A stretch of 21,524 nucleotides of DNA from Pholiota molesta (lineage: Eukaryota; Basidiomycota; Agaricomycetes; Agaricales; Strophariaceae), in the NCBI GenBank assembly GCA_014925825.1, contig JACGCK010000473.1, positions 1 through 21,524 of the forward strand. The letters are read 5' to 3'. The translations under genes and the position numbers were made by a program. Below are positions 1-8,972 of the stretch, one piece after another. The notes below the pieces were generated by a model that worked only from the letters and a program-made list of their open reading frames with translations, was not told the DNA's origin and did not search any database. Every line of letters begins with the position of its first letter. Position 1 is the stretch's first letter.

Positions 1-340
1 AATACTTCGTGGAAGTCCATGAACCCTTCCAGACCCTTCCACTGCCAGCGGCAATTAACAGGAACGTAGACTTGTGTGAATCCGTCCAAGGTCGCTAAGC
101 TGCAAGTAGCAGTTCACTTCTGATTTAGGATCTAGCATTGACCCCTTAACAGCCAAGCGATCCCCAGATGGAGACTCCATAGCTGTATCAGGAGCGCCAT
201 GCTTTATCATCTGGTACCATCCATGTGTTATGAACTGGAAAGGCACCTATTGTAATGATTTGTACGGATTTCAATATCGAACTGATCATTATATCCTTTG
301 TTGTATCCACTTAACCTACAGTCAGGATTTTCTGAGCTGT
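1..340 (-). CDS. Unrecognised intron-containing gene, 3' part cut by window edge
   Basis: I do not recognise this protein. On the minus strand three open segments join through two plausible introns. The first segment (about 340 to 247) reads GYNKGYNDQFDIEIRTNHYN. The intron 246-183 is 64 nt with GTGCCT...ACAG ends. The middle exon 182-151 reads YGVSIWGSLG. The intron 150-95 is 56 nt with GTTAAG...TTAG ends. The last visible exon (94 to 1) reads LDGFTQVYVPVNCRW and then WQWKGLEGFMDFHEV, running off the window. Phases agree at both junctions and intron sizes match the other genes here. The peptide is rich in aromatic residues and Gly/Asn, but I cannot name a domain. The 5' end is not defined: the frame stays open up to a stop near 350, so at least one upstream exon is expected, unless the gene was truncated. 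It could also be a decaying gene; a MITE lies only about 150 bp upstream. Confidence 0.4.
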
Positions 341-478
341 TCCCCGATCCTGGTCATTGTATTACTTGCCGTTGGTGGTGGGTATTTTACAGAAATAAAT
401 GGGTGTGGACTCTGGATTGGGTTTCGACTTCGCGAACGGAAAATTAGTATAGCCTGGGCCAATGAAGTGATGGGTCGA

Positions 479-486
479 GGATTTCT
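479..486. repeat. Left target-site duplication of the MITE
   Basis: GGATTTCT directly precedes the left terminal inverted repeat. The identical 8-mer follows the right terminus at 849-856. Confidence 0.7.
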
Positions 487-848
487 AGGACCCCTGGCAA
501 TTGGGCCAAAGGTCAGATCCCAAAATGGTCGAATTTTCGGTTTTCTGTCCGTACCCAATTCCCAAAAATTTGTCCGGACTGCGTCCGGCCTAGGTATCCA
601 AAATCTCGAAACTTTGTCCGAAATTGGGGATACAGCCTCTCGGCGCCTCCAAATTTTTAGTTTTGGGCCGCTACCAATTAATATTGGCGCCCATTCGCCA
701 ATTTTTGTCCGCATTCAGATTTGGCCTTCGAGGCTTCCAGCGCAAAATTTCTTAATTCCTGTCCGTTTTGCGTGCGGCCTATCGGCCGCAAATCGTCTAA
801 AGTTGTCCGGACTGGGATCTATCCTTTGGCCCAAATGTCAGGGGTCCT
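487..848. mobile_element. MITE-like non-autonomous DNA transposon with 8-bp TSD
   Basis: The element is 362 bp. Its ends are inverted: AGGACCCCTG at 487-496 and CAGGGGTCCT at 839-848. The inverted match continues imperfectly to 36 bp (487-522 against 813-848, about 32 of 36 matching). The same 8-mer, GGATTTCT, sits directly outside both ends (479-486 and 849-856), as expected for a target-site duplication. An 8-bp duplication with short terminal inverted repeats fits hAT-type elements, but other superfamilies also make 8-bp duplications, so the assignment is inference. There is no credible transposase; the long open frames across it on both strands look incidental. Inside, the hexamer TGTCCG occurs six times on the plus strand (546, 571, 615, 706, 760, 804), twice as part of palindromic GTCCGGAC. 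Confidence 0.75.
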
Positions 849-856
849 GGATTTCT
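849..856. repeat. Right target-site duplication of the MITE
   Basis: GGATTTCT directly follows the right terminal inverted repeat and is identical to the 8-mer at 479-486. Confidence 0.7.
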
Positions 857-1719
857 CTGGGACGTCGAAGGCTTCCGAAGGTCCGAATTTAACCTGCATT
901 GCATTCCCGAGTCCCAGCCCGTCCTAGTCTGTCCTAGTCCATGATATGTATATGATGATCATCTGGCAGCCACGTTGGTTATCTAAATTGTCGGTGGCAG
1001 TCGGGTGAATTTGATCATTGGTTGCCGAGTAGAATGCTGTAGAATGGGAATACTTATGTCAGGAGGGTACATAAGCCTCTTTTGTAGGGTTCGTGACAGA
1101 CATTTGACTTCATTTAAACTGGCTTGACTTGTGTATAAAGTTGCACTGATATGCCATTCGGCGACAGCGGGAGATCACATCACGACATTGCCCGTACTTA
1201 CATGGGGAGCTGCCATCCGATTATCGTATCGCATTGATAGCAGCGTGCATCCATCACGTCGTCGCTCCTGTCACAAGGGCTAGATGGATGTAAAGTGTGT
1301 ATGTACGAGATTTCATTCAAGGGCTTGATTTGAATTGCAATAAGTGTAGTGGGGTGAGATATGAGCAGCCCACATGCTGTGCGTATTTATGGCATGCAGG
1401 TTGAGCAAAGCTTGTATTTATAACGTAGACATTCTTTAGGGTTCTTTCAAGCTTATTTTGGATCCACAGAGACGTGGTGCGCAGTTGATGAGTGTGCTCT
1501 GGGTGAGAATTACGCCGACAACGAGAGTTCGTCCGGTGACCACAGAGGATGATTGCAATGCTACGATGATCATATTACATATAGTGTGATCGAACTCATA
1601 TCGGTCCTCGGAGTATGTATATCCAAATCCATCCCATTTACAGTTAATACCTCTATCTTCTCGCCTCCCCAAAATGCAGATTAAGCAGCAGAACCCCCGC
1701 CCGATCCCACCCAGATAAG
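857..1719. other. Intergenic, no gene recognised
   Basis: No open frame here reads as a recognisable protein on either strand. A short direct repeat of GTCCTAGTC occurs near 918-940. A TATA-like GTATAAAG lies near 1132-1140, followed by a 28-codon ATG frame at 1151. That is too little to call a gene. The right end is probably the 3' untranslated region of the SERF-like gene. Confidence 0.5.
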
Positions 1720-2125
1720 CTAACCTTTACTTCCTGAGGCGGCAGCTGCTTTTTCTTCCTCCTTTTTCTGGATCATATAACAGGTGAGACCTGGAAAGCT
1801 GTGAAATGAGGTGTGCAACCCACTTTCTGCTTCGCTCGCAGGACCTCTGCATCACTGATTTGAAGGTGTTGAGTCAGTCCGTGAAGCAAGGGTGGGTAAA
1901 AAAGACTGATAAAGCTAGACTTACGCTTCCTTCCGCTTGGCTAGCGAAGTCGCACTTTCTTTCGGCTTCTTTGCGTTCGCGGCCGCCTTTTTCTGCGCCT
2001 TGAGACGATCCTGTTCACGCTGATTTCCGCCTAGGAGTCAGAGAAACAAGGTTTGAATAGGGGCATAGAGATCGGAGAGGAGGTATGTCGGCAGATACAC
2101 TAGGTATCAAGTACTTACGAGTCAT
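1720..2125 (-). CDS. SERF/4F5-family small basic protein
   Basis: This is a 63-residue protein in four coding exons: 2125-2119, 2030-1925, 1854-1824 and 1767-1720. Introns are 88, 70 and 56 nt, all GT-AG with consistent phase. The protein begins MTRGNQREQDRLKAQKK, the hallmark N-terminus of the 4F5/SERF (small EDRK-rich factor) family. It continues as a highly charged Lys/Glu/Ala-rich chain and ends KKKEEEKAAAASGSKG. SERF proteins (MOAG-4 in worm) are small, disordered, nucleic-acid-binding proteins that affect protein aggregation; the exact cellular role is not settled. The first coding exon holds only ATGACTC, so the conserved Arg codon is split across the first intron. The gene is divergent from CYC8. 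Identification is strong because the first 17 residues match the family; the third-exon donor (AAA|GTGGGT) is the least certain junction. Confidence 0.88.
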
Positions 2126-2913
2126 CGTGGTACACGTAGATGGAAGAATATGATGGAGAGCGATGTGTGCGATGAGCAGAGCTTTCTGGCTGAGTTGAGG
2201 CGGAGAAAGTCGGAGTGTGAATCATAAATTAATATACTCCTGATGACCGTTACCATTCATACAAGGCCGAAGGGGATCGGGGGACGTATCTGGATCGAGA
2301 TCCGCTGGGAACCCTCCCTCACTGGAGGATTCCACGATCAGGTGGCAGTGGGCAGAGTTATTCCGAAGTTTTGATAACAGCGCGCGCATCAACAGCTAAC
2401 ACCGCTCGCCCATTCCAGAAACCTCAACCGCCATTGCCTCCGCACGGAAGAAATAAGCTCGTCAGGCTAACGCTCATACAGCGTCTTCCTTCGGCCCGCA
2501 TGCCATGGATGGTGCAGCGCCTTGCAAATGAGAGGTCGATGCAGGCTCGGATAGACCGCTCAGCGTCGAGCGACCCTCGGTGGATGCTAGTGACGGGTAT
2601 TCGGTGCAACGGTTCTAGGCTGGAAAATAGGCTTGCTGGTGGGAGGCCGCCCGATGACGGAGGACGGACCCGTAGGGATGCGGGGAATGTGTTCCTGCTG
2701 TGTCAGCGAGATGGATCGGGCGGCAATCTGCGGGTTCTGATATCGATCCTCAGCGCACGCGAGAGACGTGGATCTCGATGGAGCATGCAAGTAGGCGCCG
2801 CACGGAAACAATCTAAATGCGGCAAAACAAAGGCACGCGGCAACGACATAGATTCGCGACCACATACATATACCCGCCATCCACATCCCTCTTCCTTTTG
2901 CCCCCATCCTACC
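2126..2913. promoter_or_regulatory. Shared divergent promoter region (SERF-like gene / CYC8)
   Basis: These 788 bp separate the start codons of two divergent genes, so both promoters must lie here. Just before the CYC8 start there is a pyrimidine-rich stretch (about 2881-2912, CCTCTTCC-type), typical of fungal leaders, and the start context is ACCATGG. A plus-strand frame in phase with CYC8 stays open from 2371, but its translation is Arg/Gly-rich and unlike any family, so I treat it as leader or promoter sequence. No clear TATA box was found. Confidence 0.55.
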
Positions 2914-5900
2914 ATGGCTCACCGCCACCACCTCTCCCACTCCCATCTCAACGGCGCCGCAACACCCCTCCCCAACGGCGCACAGCACCCCTCCCCACCC
3001 ACACCCGCCGTCGTCACCAACGGCCAGGGTCCCTCCTCCATCATCCACAAGCTCAACACCGCCAACGAGCAGACATGGCTCCTCATCGGTACGTTCGGCC
3101 CCCTGCCCCCTGCCCCGTCCGTCGCTCACCCCCGCGCCAGGCCGCGTCGCCGAACAGATGGGCGACCTCGAGCACGCCCTTTCTGCCTACGAAAACGCAC
3201 TGCGGCACAACTCGTCATCCGTCTCTGGGCTGACACAGGTGGCGGGTATCGCTCGGATCAAGGAAAACTATCCAAAGGTAAGCTTTACCGCTCTGTTTGT
3301 CCGCGGGAAACAACCCTTTGCCCTTGTTTGCCCGATCCCATCTCATCATGACGTCTTCTGTCCCGTTTAGGCAGTCGATAACTTCCAGCGCGTGCTCCAA
3401 ATCGAAGAGGACAACGGCGAAATTTGGAGTGCTCTCGGTCCGTGTCTTCCCTATGTATTCTCTTATTCTACTAACGTCCATGCAGGTCACTGTTATCTCA
3501 TGCAGGACGACCTCCAGAAGGCCTACTCCGCCTACCAGCAGGCTCTCTATCTTCTCCCTAATCCCAAGGAGGATCCCAAGCTCTGGTATGGTATCGGCAT
3601 CCTATATGACCGCTATGGCTCCCTAGACCATGCCGAGGAGGCCTTTGCATCGGTGCTTCGCATGTGCAAAGGTCAGTGTGTACTTGATATCGCTTTTGTC
3701 ATCCTCTTACTTTCCTTCCAGATTTAGACTTTGACAAAGAGAACGAGATTCTCTTCAGACTCGGCATCATCTACAAGCAACAAGGAAAGTTTGCTGAATC
3801 ATTAGACTGTTTCGACCACATCCTTCGCAATCCCCCAAGTCCCCTTGCACATGCCGACATCTGGTTCCAGATCGGCCACGTTTTCGAACAGCAGAAAAAC
3901 GTAAGTATCCTGTGTTCCTGTACTGTTTTCTTCATTGCCTTATCTGTATTTTAGTATGAACAAGCAAAGGATGCATACGAGCGCGTCGTCGAGGCCAATC
4001 CCGGTCATGCAAAGGTGTTGCAACAGCTGGGCTGGCTTTACCACCAAGATGGTTCCTCGTTTCAAAATCAGGAACTTGCCATCACCTACCTCACGAAGAG
4101 TCTAGAGGCCGACCCTACGGACTCGCAAAGTTGGTATCTGCTCGGTCGCGCCTACATGGCCGGCCAAAAGTACAACAAGGCCTACGAGGCGTATCAACAG
4201 GCAGTCTACCGCGATGGACGGAACCCCACTTTCTGGTGCTCAATTGGTGTCCTTTATTTCCAGATCAATCAATTCCGAGACGCTCTCGACGCTTATTCAA
4301 GAGCTATTCGCATCAACCCCTACATCTCGGAGGTATGGTTTGACCTCGGCAGCTTGTATGAAAGCTGCAACAATCAAATCACCGACGCTATCGACGCCTA
4401 CGCTCGTGCTAGTGAGCTGGACCCGAGCAACCATGCCATTGCTCAGCGCCTCCAATTATTGAGGAATGCTCAGGCCACAGGAACTCAGCTTCCTGCTGCG
4501 CCAGGACCACAGGATGTCCATCCAACCGCATATGCCAGTTCTGTGGTGCCGCCTCCTGGTCTTAGCGGGCCTCCTTTGATGTTGCAACCGCCTGGTCATC
4601 GCTCTTCGTTCCGTCCTGATTCTCGCGGTCCTCCCAACGAAATTTCCCTGGCGCCAGCACAGCAGGGACTGGGTGGCCGCGGTAGCCCGCCACCTCCATT
4701 TAGAGGAGGTCCGCCACCCCCCGTCGTTCTCGACGAAAGCCGACATATACCTTCGCATACCCCTTTGGCGCCTATGGAAGTCGACCGTCCTCCTCATCAT
4801 GCAGCTCGTGATTATCCTCCATCCCGAGAATCTGTTCGTGGTCCTGGTGTACATCAGAGCCTTCTTCTCCAGCACCCTCTTCCACAAGGATCCGAGGACC
4901 CTCGCAATGGTGGCCACCATCATCCAGACCCCTATTTCAACCGTGGCCAACGGCCTCATTCGCGCTCGATTTCTCCTGTCACGCATGTCAACCGCCCGCG
5001 CTCCCCTCCATATCAAGGCTATCCGTCCCAGGTTCGCCAACCGGTTGGCCCTGCTCAACCAAGTGCGGTGCCTTCACAGCGCTCACCACGTTCCTATCAC
5101 CGCCGCGAACTTTCGGAGCAGGAGTGGGCAGATCGACGTCCACCTCCTGCTGACCATTGGGAGGACCGTCGCCCCCGCCATAGCTCAGAATATGTGCAGC
5201 ACGGTGCTCCTCAATCGGGTCTGTACCCACCTCGCTCTCCTCGTGCTCATAGCCCACCAGAGCCCTCTCCTCGCACCGGCCATCCGCCGCGGTATTGGGA
5301 CAACAAGCCGCCGTCATCGGCGGGTCCCTCTAACCACCCTTCTTTTCGAGGCTCACCTCCTCCGCAACAACAGTCTATGCACCATGAGCCTCCAGTACGT
5401 AGATATGATCCCCGTATGGACGCTCGGGACCGCGAACGCGAGTACGAGCAGGAACGCGGCGAGCCTCGCAGCTATCCAGTCTCGCCTGAAGGAATGCGTC
5501 GCCACCAACAGCCTGCACATATTGTCGTTGGCAGCAACCGAACATCGGAGAGCCCGCATGCGACGCCGAACTTGGATAATAAGCGTCGTCGTCCGAAAGA
5601 GCGCGAGGACATTCCACCACAGGTACAGCAGCAGGCTCCTCCCTCACAGCAGCAACAACTACCACCCCAGTTTTCGCCCCCTCAATCGTCGTCGTCGTCA
5701 ATGCAGGAGCCAGCTGTGAAGAAGGAGCGAAGGAAGAGGGTCAATGGAAGTAAGAGGAAGGACGAGGATAGTGTTGAACGGACCAAGAGCATGAACGAAC
5801 GAGGGCCGTCTGGAAGCTTCAAGCTGAGCCAAGTCTACTCCAAAGGTCCTGGCTCGCCAGAGAACAGTTCGAACTCGGGTTCGTCGCGTTCGATTCAACC

Positions 5901-6738
5901 ATCGCCGACAAGCGCAACGCCTCGGCCGCCATCGCGACCTGTGGATGAAGATTATGATGAAGGCGTTGCCGATGCGCTCATTGGCCTGGCCTCAGGCGGC
6001 TATCGCGACAATGTGGCTGGCGTAGACGGCCCGTCGCATTCACCAAGTGTCTCGTCGCACAGCAGGCTCAGCGATCCCTCGCCGCGCCCACCGCCGTCTC
6101 ACCGCAACTCCGTTTCGTCTAACCACGCGTCACCACCACCGCCACCAGCAGCAGCAGCAGCACAAGTATCAGGTCAGTTGAAGCGGCCTTTGAGCCCAAG
6201 CCACGAGGACTCGGAGACCAACAAGCGCACGCGCGTGGACATAATGAAGCGCCGGAACACTTCGCCCACTGCTGTCTCTGGCAGGCGCACGCCCCTACCG
6301 CCGTCGATGCCCTCGACACGGCCCTCGCCCATTCCCTTCCGCACGCAGCCTGCATCACACACGCAACCTGCATCGCACTCGCCCGAAGCACGCGACCCGT
6401 ACCCAGCAAGTCCTTCATTCCCTACCGTCCTTCCCCCGCATCCGCGCCCCATCGGCGCGAGCGGCCATACACAGCAGGTGCAACAACAGCAGCACGCTGC
6501 TAATAATGCGTCGATCGCTCTGCCGCCAATTGCGACGCTGTCACCTGAATCAGCATCGCCGTCACCGAACCATGCTGAGCGTGAGGATAAGATGCAGGTC
6601 CATCGATCTCCGTCGTCGACGTCCTCGCGGGCGAAGTTGTCGGAAGTCATGCATCCCGCGTCGGCCTCGAGGTCACCGACGGCTAAGCAGTCGCAGTCGC
6701 CGCCGTCGCTGGAGAAGAAGGAGCTCACGTCGTCGTAA
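2914..6738 (+). CDS. CYC8: Cyc8/Ssn6 general transcriptional corepressor
   Basis: Six exons (2914-3088, 3141-3277, 3371-3437, 3486-3671, 3722-3900, 3955-6738) give 1175 residues. The introns are 52, 93, 48, 50 and 54 nt, all GT-AG. After a His/Pro-rich N-terminus (MAHRHHLSHS), residues about 46-421 are a run of about ten tetratricopeptide repeats, with motifs such as WLLIGRVAEQMGDLEHAL, LWYGIGILYDRYG and WYLLGRAYMAGQKYNKA. From about 430 to the end the protein is Pro/Ser/Gln/His-rich and disordered, with poly-Gln, poly-Ser and short basic KRRR-type clusters. This is the architecture of Cyc8/Ssn6, which binds Tup1 through its TPRs and is recruited by DNA-bound repressors to silence many genes in the nucleus. 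The start was chosen for its good context and position just before the TPRs. In-frame ATGs further upstream (from about 2500) are possible but unlikely. Confidence 0.95.
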
Positions 6739-7635
6739 TTGCTTGATTTTCATTGTATGATATTTTTATGACATTTTATGAGCTGGTATTCTTTTCATCC
6801 CTTCTCTCCTCTTGCATTTGAGTAACCTCGACACGATCTTCTTCCACTCACTCATTTTCCTTTTGTCGCAATTACACTGTTACATCTTAGAAACCACAGA
6901 TCTTGAATGGATATGCTGCTCTGCAAATCGCAGTGGCTTTGATATGACTTTCACACCGCAGCAAATTTGAAATGAAGACTACAGACCTGCATAGATCAAA
7001 AGCACTAGAAGGTATTTCCAACTTTTGCATAAGATCGAAAGCCTTATTCTGCAGATTACCGTTGCAGTCTTCTTCAACTTCGTAGAAAACAATAGCGCTC
7101 ATCGAGAATGTCCATTTTAGACCTGCGTCTTCAGTCCCAACGATTGAATTTTACACACCATAAAAAAAATGTCTTCTACCCGAATCTTGACAAAAACCCG
7201 CAGTCGTTCTGAGAGAATCTGACGTCACTTTTGGAGATAAGTTCATATACATATTCTCTTGCTTATTTTAATCAGCTCTTCTCAATGACCTTCTGAGAAG
7301 ACATACATAGTTGAGGCAATTCGGAAATGCCGGAACAGGTGCCCAGTGCAGAATCCTGCCTTGGAGCATCGTTCATCCACGCCACTGGGAGTTTTTCTTT
7401 GAACACCCGAGGCCAGGAAGGCAGGCTTCTGAGCAATGTGAACGCAGAGAAGGGTCTGCATAGAGCCAGATGATCTCACGCTACATTGGCGACATAAGAA
7501 TGGGCTCCCACGCAAAAGTGCAGAAGGTTGTTTGCTTTTTAGATATTCTGGCCCATGTGTTGAAAAAGGTGCATTGAATCGAGAATACATGGCTGGATCT
7601 TTAAAAGTGTAGTAACTGTTTGCTTGACACGATGC
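6739..7635. other. Intergenic, CYC8 3' region
   Basis: The first part is AT-rich and probably the CYC8 3' untranslated region and terminator. The minus-strand frames at 6887-7102 and 7282-7662 have no recognisable motif; the second begins inside the inverted-repeat element and is chance reading. Nothing else was recognised. Confidence 0.5.
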
Positions 7636-7641
7636 CACTTC

Positions 7642-8038
7642 TATGGCGTTTAATCTGTACAAAAAATAAATCCCACACCTATTCTGATATCCCCAGAAAC
7701 TTGGTGCATTTTTCGGTGTTTTCCCCAGTTTGTGAGGTCAATTCAGGAAGTCAGGTTTGGGCTCAAAGTTGCGGGATTTTGAAGAGTTTCCGCGACTTTC
7801 CAACCAAATCCCGCGACTTTCATGCCGCGACTTTTGCACAAGTCAAATATCTCCACTTTTTTTAATAGGATACCTCCCCCATATTAAGATTTTAAGCTAT
7901 GTTTTTTTCCGCTACTTTTGAGAGCCTACAGTCCCGCGACTTTCAGACGTTCAGCAATCCCGCGACTTGCGAGACTGGCGGATCTCTAGCCGACGGCGAT
8001 CAATCCGGCACATCAAGCCGATGACAGCACTGCCACAC
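7642..8038 (+). repeat. Left 397-bp arm of inverted-repeat element
   Basis: This arm is the reverse complement of 8570-8966, with 395 of 397 positions matching by eye. It holds six direct copies of a (C/G/T)CCGCGACTT-type motif at 7789, 7810, 7824, 7909 (GCTAC variant), 7933 and 7959, plus one inverted copy at 7765-7775. Confidence 0.9.
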
Positions 8039-8569
8039 AGCGCGTCGCCCTTCCACCAGCCCGTCGATGATGGACATGCTCTCTTGTGTGTTGCTTGTGT
8101 GGTATGTATATTCTTATGCAAACAGCAGATAATATAATGGATGGTAAAGCTGGTCCAATTTTTGGGTGTAAACCCAGTAAATTGAATTTTAAACTATATT
8201 ATCAAAGCACTAAACATATTAGACTGACATCGAAGATAATTTTCTTTTATTCAAGTGTGGACCGCAATAAACCGGGTCTGTATTAGTATACATTACAAGA
8301 TAGTAGTGGTTGAAAGGCCGGTGTACTCTCAGGCCTTACTGAAATCAGACGGAAGTGACAGGACAAAAATGTTTTTATTGCACGTAGTAAGAGGTCATAA
8401 GCAAAATACTGATTCAGTCTAAATCAGTAACTTAAAAAGAAATTTTAGACTCTAAGAACATATTATGTGTATGCTGTAGCAAGGACAGGCAGGATGGAGG
8501 ATGAGGCCTCAAATATGGTAACGAAGACAGTGGACTTGCCTTTGCATTCATGGGTAGCGCTCAACACTA

Positions 8570-8966
8570 GTGTGGCAGTGCTGGTATCGGCTTGATGTGC
8601 CGGATTGATCGCCGTCGGCTAGAGATCCGCCAGTCTCGCAAGTCGCGGGATTGCTGAACGTCTGAAAGTCGCGGGACTGTAGGCTCTCAAAAGTAGCGGA
8701 AAAAAACATAGCTTAAAATCTTAATATGGGGGAGGTATCCTATTAAAAAAAGTGGAGATATTTGACTTGTGCAAAAGTCGCGGCATGAAAGTCGCGGGAT
8801 TTGGTTGGAAAGTCGCGGAAACTCTTCAAAATCCCGCAACTTTGAGCCCAAACCTGACTTCCTGAATTGACCTCACAAACTGGGGAAAACACCGAAAAAT
8901 GCACCAAGTTTCTGGGGATATCAGAATAGGTGTGGGATTTATTTTTTGTACAGATTAAACGCCATA
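8570..8966 (-). repeat. Right 397-bp arm of inverted-repeat element
   Basis: This arm is the reverse complement of 7642-8038. The only two differences are in the inner segment near CCGATGACAGC versus CCGATACCAGC. It has the same motif array in mirror orientation. Confidence 0.9.
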
Positions 8967-8972
8967 CACTTC

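Larger units (their letters stand above)
7642..8966. mobile_element. Long-inverted-repeat transposable element, non-autonomous
   Basis: The element is 1325 bp. Two 397-bp arms (7642-8038 and 8570-8966) are reverse complements with two mismatches, both near the inner ends, and no indels. They flank a 531-bp spacer. The termini begin TATGGCGTTT and the 6-mer CACTTC directly abuts both ends (7636-7641 and 8967-8972), which suggests a 6-bp target-site duplication. The spacer contains no transposase-like frame; the 66-codon frame at 8086-8286 matches nothing I know. Each arm carries an array of CCCGCGACTTT-like motifs, as in elements with subterminal transposase-binding sites. Long arms suggest a Mutator-like or foldback architecture, but the 6-bp duplication does not fit the usual 8-11 bp for Mutator-like elements, so the superfamily is left open. 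Near-perfect arm identity implies recent insertion or arm homogenisation. Confidence 0.85.

Noticed and set aside
230..892. A 220-codon plus-strand open frame and a 130-codon minus-strand frame
   Set aside because: They run across the MITE and its flanks, follow its repeat structure, and show no protein-like pattern.
4456..5719. Long antisense and alternate-frame ORFs over the CYC8 tail
   Set aside because: They are shadows of the Pro/Ser/Gln/Arg-rich coding sequence, biased by its codon pattern.
8086..8286. 66-codon frame in the spacer of the inverted-repeat element
   Set aside because: No transposase or other motif, AT-rich, and no upstream signals; treated as chance.
7642..8966. CRISPR-like reading of the repeated CCCGCGACTTT motifs
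   Set aside because: Spacing is irregular, the motif is short and degenerate, and the genome is eukaryotic; they fit subterminal transposon motifs.
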